Shown piece after piece: positions 59,770-64,000 of a stretch of 64,000 nucleotides of DNA. Each line of letters begins with the position of its first letter. Positions within the stretch are counted from its first letter, which is position 1. Location of the stretch: contig NZ_JAGETY010000018.1 in assembly GCF_017571525.1 (NCBI RefSeq), positions 30,221-94,220 of the forward strand. Reading direction: 5' to 3'. Under the pieces are notes generated by a model, which had not been told where the DNA came from, ran no database searches, and saw only the letters and a program-made list of their open reading frames with translations. The position numbers were made by a program, and so were the translations under genes. Source of the stretch: Hymenobacter sp. BT559 (GTDB lineage Bacteria > Bacteroidota > Bacteroidia > Cytophagales > Hymenobacteraceae).

Positions 59770-60816
59770 ATGAAAATTACCGCCCTCGATATTCGGCAGA
59801 AGACGTTTGAAAAGTCCTTTCGGGGCGTGGACAAGGAGGAGGTGCAGGCCTTCCTCAATATGGTATCGCAGCAGTGGGAGCGCCTCGGCGACGAAAACCG
59901 CGAGCTGCGCCTCAAACTGGAGCACGCCCAAAACGACGTGCAAAAGATGCGCGAGGTAGAATCGTCGCTCTACCGCACCCTCAAAACGGCCGAGGATACC
60001 GGCAACTCCATCACGGAGCAGGCCCAGCGCGACGCCGACCTGCGCCGCCGCGAGGCCCAGCTGCTGGCCGAGCAAACCCTGGCCGAAGCCCGCCAGCGCG
60101 CCCGCGCCATTGTGGAAGAAGCCTACCAAACGGCCGAGAAAACGGTGGCCGACATGCAGAAGGAAGTGACTGGCCTGGGCCAGGAGTGCCAGCGCCTTGA
60201 GCAGCAGCTCGATACCCTGGTGCGCGACCTGCATCATTTGGCTTCCGATGCGCTGGAGAAAGTAGAGCGTGCCCGCGCCCGCCCCAAAAACGCCCCAGCG
60301 GCCATCCTTTCGCGCGCAGCGAGCGTACAGGTAAAGCGGCCGGCCGAAGCGCCGGCGCCCGAACCTAGTCCTGCTCCTGCTATGAATATTTCCACCGCCT
60401 CTGCCCGCTCTTCGGCCGCTGCCGTAGCGCCCACGCCCGCCGCTGCTTTTGTGCCGGAGCCTGCCAGCCGAACCGCTGCGCCCGAAGCTAGCCCCGTGGC
60501 CGCGCCGCGTGGCTACAACCCCAAGCCCGGCCAGCAGCCCGACCCCGGCCAGGCCCCCACGCCCGATATCGAGCGCCCCCAGGCTCCATCTGAAAACCCC
60601 GGCATTGCGCCCGCCCCGCGCATCGACCAGCCCGGCCCCGAAACGGTGCCGTCGCCCCCTGCACCTTACATAGAGCCTACGCGCCCCGAGATTCAACCAA
60701 TCGGGCCTAGCCGCCCCGATATTCAGCAGCCCGAGCCTATGACCCACCCCGGCATGGCCGCTAGCCCAGCCAAGCCTGAGCCAGTAGGGGAGAAGTCGTT
60801 TTTCGACGAACTCTAA
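59770..60816 (+). CDS. DivIVA-domain coiled-coil protein
   Basis: A 348-residue protein. The N-terminal 60 residues match the DivIVA lipid-binding domain (MKITALDIRQKTFEKSFRGVDKEEVQAFLNMVSQQWERL). A coiled coil runs to about residue 175. The C-terminal half is a disordered Pro/Ala/Glu-rich tail with repeated PxPxPDI-like units (IERPQAPSENPG, RPEIQPIGPSRPDIQQPEP). DivIVA proteins bind curved membranes at poles or septa. Its role in a Gram-negative Bacteroidota is unclear. Start ATG 59770. Confidence 0.85.
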   Translation: MKITALDIRQKTFEKSFRGVDKEEVQAFLNMVSQQWERLGDENRELRLKLEHAQNDVQKMREVESSLYRTLKTAEDTGNSITEQAQRDADLRRREAQLLAEQTLAEARQRARAIVEEAYQTAEKTVADMQKEVTGLGQECQRLEQQLDTLVRDLHHLASDALEKVERARARPKNAPAAILSRAASVQVKRPAEAPAPEPSPAPAMNISTASARSSAAAVAPTPAAAFVPEPASRTAAPEASPVAAPRGYNPKPGQQPDPGQAPTPDIERPQAPSENPGIAPAPRIDQPGPETVPSPPAPYIEPTRPEIQPIGPSRPDIQQPEPMTHPGMAASPAKPEPVGEKSFFDEL

Positions 60817-60831
60817 CCCACGAAGTCGTCC

Positions 60832-60990
60832 GGTTTTTGGATTACGTGGATTTCGTGGACGATTTCCTGGTAATCACTTTAGACTGATAAACAATAAAAG
60901 GCCGCCCCACCGGGTGGCCTTTTACTTTTGCTCCTGGTAATGGTGCCAGCTACAACAGCCGCGTAATCCGAAAAATTCGGGTGAATCCGT
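60832..60990. repeat. Intergenic word repeat with terminator
   Basis: GGATTACGTGGATTTCGTGGA on the left and GTAATCCGAAAAATTCGGGTGAATCCGTGG on the right are related complementary words. Between them, AAAAGGCC...GGCCTTTT (60896-60923) is a rho-independent terminator for the DivIVA gene. Confidence 0.6.
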
Positions 60991-61005
60991 GGTTCAGAAT
61001 AACTT

Positions 61006-61383
61006 ATGGGACAAATCGCACTCGAAGGACTGGAGTTTTTCGCCTTCCACGGCTACTACGACGAGGAACAGAAAATTGGCAATAAGTATGGCGTCGACCT
61101 GCACCTCAAGACTGACCTGCACGCCGCCGGCGCTTCTGATAAGCTGGCTGAAACCGTTAACTACGAAGTGCTCTACCGCGTGACACTCGAAGAAATGCAG
61201 CGCCCCGCCCGGCTGCTCGAGCACCTGGCCCATCGCATCCTCGACCGCATGATGCAGGAGTTTCCGCAGGTGCGGCGGGCGCAGGTGAGTATTTCCAAAT
61301 TCAACCCGCCGCTAGGGGGCATCTGCCACCGGGCGCGCGTGACGCTGGTGCGCAAGCGCGGCGACGCGAACAACCAAGAATAA
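61006..61383 (+). CDS. folB: Dihydroneopterin aldolase
   Basis: A 125-residue FolB, usual length, that converts 7,8-dihydroneopterin to 6-hydroxymethyl-dihydropterin in folate synthesis. Motifs: LEFFAFHGYYDEEQKIGNKYGVDL (with the conserved active-site region), TVNYEVLYRVTLEEM with conserved Tyr, ELLEHLAHRI-like RLLEHLAHRI with Glu, and VSISKFNPPLGG with catalytic Lys near the C-terminus. The start at ATG 61006 fits this pattern. No other folate gene is nearby. Confidence 0.93.
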   Translation: MGQIALEGLEFFAFHGYYDEEQKIGNKYGVDLHLKTDLHAAGASDKLAETVNYEVLYRVTLEEMQRPARLLEHLAHRILDRMMQEFPQVRRAQVSISKFNPPLGGICHRARVTLVRKRGDANNQE

Positions 61384-61429
61384 GTCAGTCAAAAATAATT
61401 CCGCTGATTGTTAGCGTGTTGGCTTATTA

Positions 61430-61504
61430 TACGATTTATTTCGTACATTGCTTTTGCATCTACGAAGGCTCTCGTATAACCTTTGACCTACGAACTATTT
61501 CGTA
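61430..61504 (+). promoter_or_regulatory. Three-copy BlaI/MecI-type operator array
   Basis: TACGA-N6-TCGTA occurs three times without mismatch: 61430-61445, 61461-61476 and 61489-61504. Centre spacings are 31 and 28 bases. Candidate -7 boxes TACATTGC (61444-61451) and TATAACCTTTG (61475-61485) lie among them. The sites end 24 bases before the BlaI-type start at 61528, supporting autoregulation. Confidence 0.85.
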
Positions 61505-61527
61505 CGGAACTTATCGCCCCGCTCGCC

Positions 61528-61956
61528 ATGCCCAAAGCGCCCCCCAAACCTACCGATTCGGAACTTGAGATTTTGCAGGTGCTCTGGCAGCATGGCCCGG
61601 CCACTGTTCGCACCGTGAATGAGGAGCTAAGCAAGCGCCGCGAGGTAGGCTACACTACCACCCTGAAAATCATGCAGCTGATGCTGGAAAAAGGCCTGGT
61701 GAGCCGCGACGACGAAGGCCGCAGCCACGTGTACCGGGCCGCCGTGCGCGAGCAGGATACCCAGGGGCTGCTGCTCGACAAGTTTGTGGCCGCCACCTTC
61801 GGCGGCTCAGCCCTGAAGCTGGTGATGCAGGCCCTGGGCAACCGCAAAACCTCGGCCGACGAGCTGGCCCAGATTCGGCGCCTGCTCAACGATATTGAGA
61901 TTCAGAATGCTAACCCCTCAACCTCTACTTCCGATGACGACGCTCCCGCTGCTTAG
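61528..61956 (+). CDS. BlaI/MecI/CopY family repressor
   Basis: A 142-residue regulator from ATG 61528. The winged helix covers about residues 7-75 (PTDSELEILQVLWQHGPATVRTVNEELSKRREVGYTTTLKIMQLMLEKGLV), with the conserved TTxLKIM recognition helix. The C-terminal helices dimerise; in BlaI the partner protease cuts there. The next gene, an M56 peptidase, overlaps its end by 23 bases and is its likely sensor-protease. The upstream operator array lies outside the coding region only with this start, not the earlier codon at 61483. Confidence 0.92.
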   Translation: MPKAPPKPTDSELEILQVLWQHGPATVRTVNEELSKRREVGYTTTLKIMQLMLEKGLVSRDDEGRSHVYRAAVREQDTQGLLLDKFVAATFGGSALKLVMQALGNRKTSADELAQIRRLLNDIEIQNANPSTSTSDDDAPAA

Positions 61957-64000
61957 AGAAGTTTTGTCGCCCGCCCTGGTACGGGCCCTGGGCTACGCGC
62001 TGCTGCACTCGCTGTGGCAGGGTGGGGTGCTAGCCCTGCTGCTGGCCGGTGTGCTGCCGCTGTTGCGCCGCCAACGCGCCGAGGTGCGCTACGCTGCTTC
62101 GGCCGGTGCCCTGGCGGGCCTGGTGCTGCTAGTTGGTTTTACGTTCGGCTATTACTACCAGCACGCTCCGCTACCTGCAGCACCGCTTGTAGTAGCTAGC
62201 CCGGTAGGAGCAGCTTCTGCCGGGCCGGCTAGCCCCGCTACGGCACTTGCTCTGCAAGCGGTGGCTACCGATGCTATAGCGCCGAGCACCCCACTCACCT
62301 GGGTGCGGGCCAACGCCCACCAGCTCGAGGCCTACCTGCCGCTGGTAGTGGTGGCCTGGCTGCTAGGATTGGTGCTGATGAGCGGCCGCCTGGCCGGCGG
62401 GCTCCTCTACGCCAGCCGACTGCGCCGTGCGGGCACCCAGGCGCTGGGTGCCGACTGGCAGCAGCGGCTCGACACCCTGGCCAGCCGCGCCGGCGTGCGC
62501 CAGTCAGTGGCCTTGCTGGAGTCGGCGCGGGTTGCCGGGCCGGTGGTACTGGGGCATCTGCGCCCAGTCATCTTGCTACCGCTAGGGGCAGTGGCCGGCC
62601 TCAGCCCCGCCTTGCTTGAAGCGCTGCTGGCGCATGAGCTGGCCCACATAGTGCGCCGCGACTATTTGCTCAACCTGGGGCTGGCCGTGGCCGAAGTGTT
62701 GTTTTTCTACCACCCGGCCGTGTGGTTTATGGCCAACTGCCTGCGGGCCGAGCGCGAAAACTGCTGCGACGACCAAGCCGCGGCCCTCTGCGGGGGCGAT
62801 GGCCTGCGCGTGGCCCGTGCCCTGGCTGCTTTGGCCGAGCTGGATGCCGCCACGGCCTCCGCGCCGCGCCTGGCGCTGGCCGCGGCGGGCGCGGGCGGGC
62901 GCGGTGGGCTACTGGCCCGGGTGCGCCGCCTGGCCCTGGGCCGCCCCCAGGCCCCCAGCATGAGCGAGCGCCTGCTGGCCGGCTCGCTGACCCTGCTAGG
63001 GTTGCTGGGCCTGAGCACCGGCGTGGTGCTGGCCGCGCGCCCCGCCCAAACCGTGCCCGGACAGACTGCCCCGGCCGATACGGCTCGCCGCCGGGTGGCC
63101 GTGGCACCGCCCGCTCCGGCAGCCCCAGCGGCTCCGGCAGCGCCTGATGCCCCCAATGCCCCCGATGCGCCCGCCGAACCCCAGCAAGTAGAAAAAGAAG
63201 TGCGGGTCGAAATGGCTGATACTGACCCCGAAGTGCGGGTGCGCCGCCTGCGCCGGCTACCCCCTCGCCGCGGGGCTAGCACCGTGGTCATTGAGAAAGA
63301 CAAAAAAGGCCGCGTGGTAAACCTGACGGTAGACGGCCAGCGCGTCGAAACCTCTGACAAAAAAGCCAAGCGAAGCAAGAAAGTGCGCACCGTGGAAGTG
63401 GTGACCGTGCCCGCCGCCCCGGCCCGCTTCGAGCGGCTCGAACGTCTTGAAATGCCGGAAATGCCCGAGCTGCCGGAGTTGCCCGAATTACCCGACCCCC
63501 GCTCGTTCAGCTTCAACTTTTCGACCGACGCTCTCAACCGCGATGCCCTGCGTGCGGCCCAGCGCGGCCTGGCCGAAGCCATGCGTGCCCCTAACCTGAG
63601 CGCCGAGCAGCAGCAGGAAATGCAGCGGGAGTTAGACCGCCTGCAGCAACAGTTAGGCCGCCACCAGACCGAGCTGCGCAAGCAGTTCCGCAAGTTTGAT
63701 TGGGACCATACTGGTGCGGCGGCTAGCCACCCTACCAACCCGACGTATCGGCTGGACCGCAGCTTGCGAGGGCGCGTCCGCCTCAAAATTGACAAGCAGG
63801 GCCGTGTGCTGCGTGACGACGCCACCGAGCAAGCTGACCGCGACGCCGCTCAGGCCGACCGTGAGGCCGCCCAAGCTGACCGCGACGCGGCCCGCGCCGA
63901 TGCTGCTGCCCGCCGCGCCGAACTGCGTGCTCGCATCGCCGCCGCCGAGGCCGAGCTGCGTGCCCTCGATGGCAGCGCGGGCCGGCCCACGCCACCCCGG
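61934..64000 (+). CDS. BlaR1-type M56 family sensor metalloprotease (partial)
   Basis: The gene starts at ATG 61934 and runs off the window; 689 residues are visible. The N-terminal half has four or so transmembrane segments (YALLHSLWQGGVLALLLAGVLPLL, LAGLVLLVGFTFGYYY) and the zinc motif LLAHELAHIVRRD (about residues 231-243), with downstream NCCDDQAAALC. This is the M56 domain, which cleaves the BlaI repressor in beta-lactam sensing. The C-terminal half has no penicillin-binding sensor. It is Ala/Pro-rich, charged and repetitive (EMPELPELPELPD; ADRDAAQADREA), probably disordered or coiled coil. What it senses is unknown. Confidence 0.88.
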   Translation, partial: MTTLPLLREVLSPALVRALGYALLHSLWQGGVLALLLAGVLPLLRRQRAEVRYAASAGALAGLVLLVGFTFGYYYQHAPLPAAPLVVASPVGAASAGPASPATALALQAVATDAIAPSTPLTWVRANAHQLEAYLPLVVVAWLLGLVLMSGRLAGGLLYASRLRRAGTQALGADWQQRLDTLASRAGVRQSVALLESARVAGPVVLGHLRPVILLPLGAVAGLSPALLEALLAHELAHIVRRDYLLNLGLAVAEVLFFYHPAVWFMANCLRAERENCCDDQAAALCGGDGLRVARALAALAELDAATASAPRLALAAAGAGGRGGLLARVRRLALGRPQAPSMSERLLAGSLTLLGLLGLSTGVVLAARPAQTVPGQTAPADTARRRVAVAPPAPAAPAAPAAPDAPNAPDAPAEPQQVEKEVRVEMADTDPEVRVRRLRRLPPRRGASTVVIEKDKKGRVVNLTVDGQRVETSDKKAKRSKKVRTVEVVTVPAAPARFERLERLEMPEMPELPELPELPDPRSFSFNFSTDALNRDALRAAQRGLAEAMRAPNLSAEQQQEMQRELDRLQQQLGRHQTELRKQFRKFDWDHTGAAASHPTNPTYRLDRSLRGRVRLKIDKQGRVLRDDATEQADRDAAQADREAAQADRDAARADAAARRAELRARIAAAEAELRALDGSAGRPTPPR

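Noticed and set aside
1..64000. tRNA or rRNA genes
   Set aside because: No cloverleaf, anticodon arm or rRNA-like stretch was recognised in any intergenic gap by eye. A tRNAscan run would settle it.

Overview
This window looks like chromosomal DNA of a high-GC member of the Bacteroidota, most likely Hymenobacter or a close relative in the Cytophagales. The evidence is GC-rich coding DNA (about 62% by eye), Bacteroidota-type -7 boxes (TAnnTTTG) in front of many genes, almost no Shine-Dalgarno signals, a Bacteroidota-style lpxD - lpxC/fabZ fusion - lpxA cluster, a type IX secretion 'Plug' protein (DUF5103), and a YtrA-type GntR/ABC operon. No rRNA, tRNA, CRISPR array, prophage or transposase gene was recognised.

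Layout. 1-93 is the 3' end of an unidentified gene. 169-5686 (minus strand) holds an acidic small protein, a Uma2-like protein, then the lipid A block: ABC ATPase, lpxA, lpxC-fabZ, lpxD and a low-molecular-weight tyrosine phosphatase. 5720-21923 is a glycan-degradation island: GH43, sugar MFS transporter, sialate O-acetylesterase-like SGNH esterase, GH92, GH42, GH27 (frameshifted), GH43 and a tandem GH43 protein, interrupted by a DbpA-type RNA helicase. It has no SusC/SusD pair. A 14-bp LacI-type operator recurs at two of its promoters. 21930-31479 is mixed housekeeping: YihY/BrkB, DUF2062, SseB-like, cytochrome c, ACT protein, SCO1, aldo/keto reductase, Fpg/Nei glycosylase, M48-like protease and PPK2. 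31720-43367 holds the T9SS Plug protein, a lipoprotein hydrolase, ABC-F, a porin, a beta-propeller phosphoesterase, an AsmA-like protein and a 2H phosphoesterase. 43449-48544 is an envelope block (LptD-like, amidase, MCE/MlaD). 48709-53182 contains an acyl-CoA carboxylase beta subunit, an AT-rich orphan, a MITE-like element, an SDR and a GH1-like enzyme. 53481-56194 is a self-regulated ABC/GntR operon. 56356-61383 contains a transglutaminase-like protein, a redoxin, an Sfp-type PPTase, a WD40 protein, a DivIVA-domain protein and FolB. The window ends in a BlaI/BlaR1-type regulator pair (BlaR1 truncated by the window edge).

How the parts work together. Two blocks serve the outer membrane: lipid A synthesis, and LPS and phospholipid transport with wall hydrolysis. 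The glycan island would cut arabinose-, galactose- and mannose-containing oligosaccharides outside the cytoplasm and import monosaccharides through the MFS carrier.

The most unusual signals are at DNA level. The decamer GGGGCTAGCC occurs at least 19 times, in several reading frames and on both strands. Three perfect TACGA-N6-TCGTA operators lie in front of the BlaI gene. Several genes have -7 boxes so close to the start codon that their mRNAs should be leaderless. A 9-G tract can switch the C-terminus of the AsmA-like protein. Several long intergenic inverted repeats are present.
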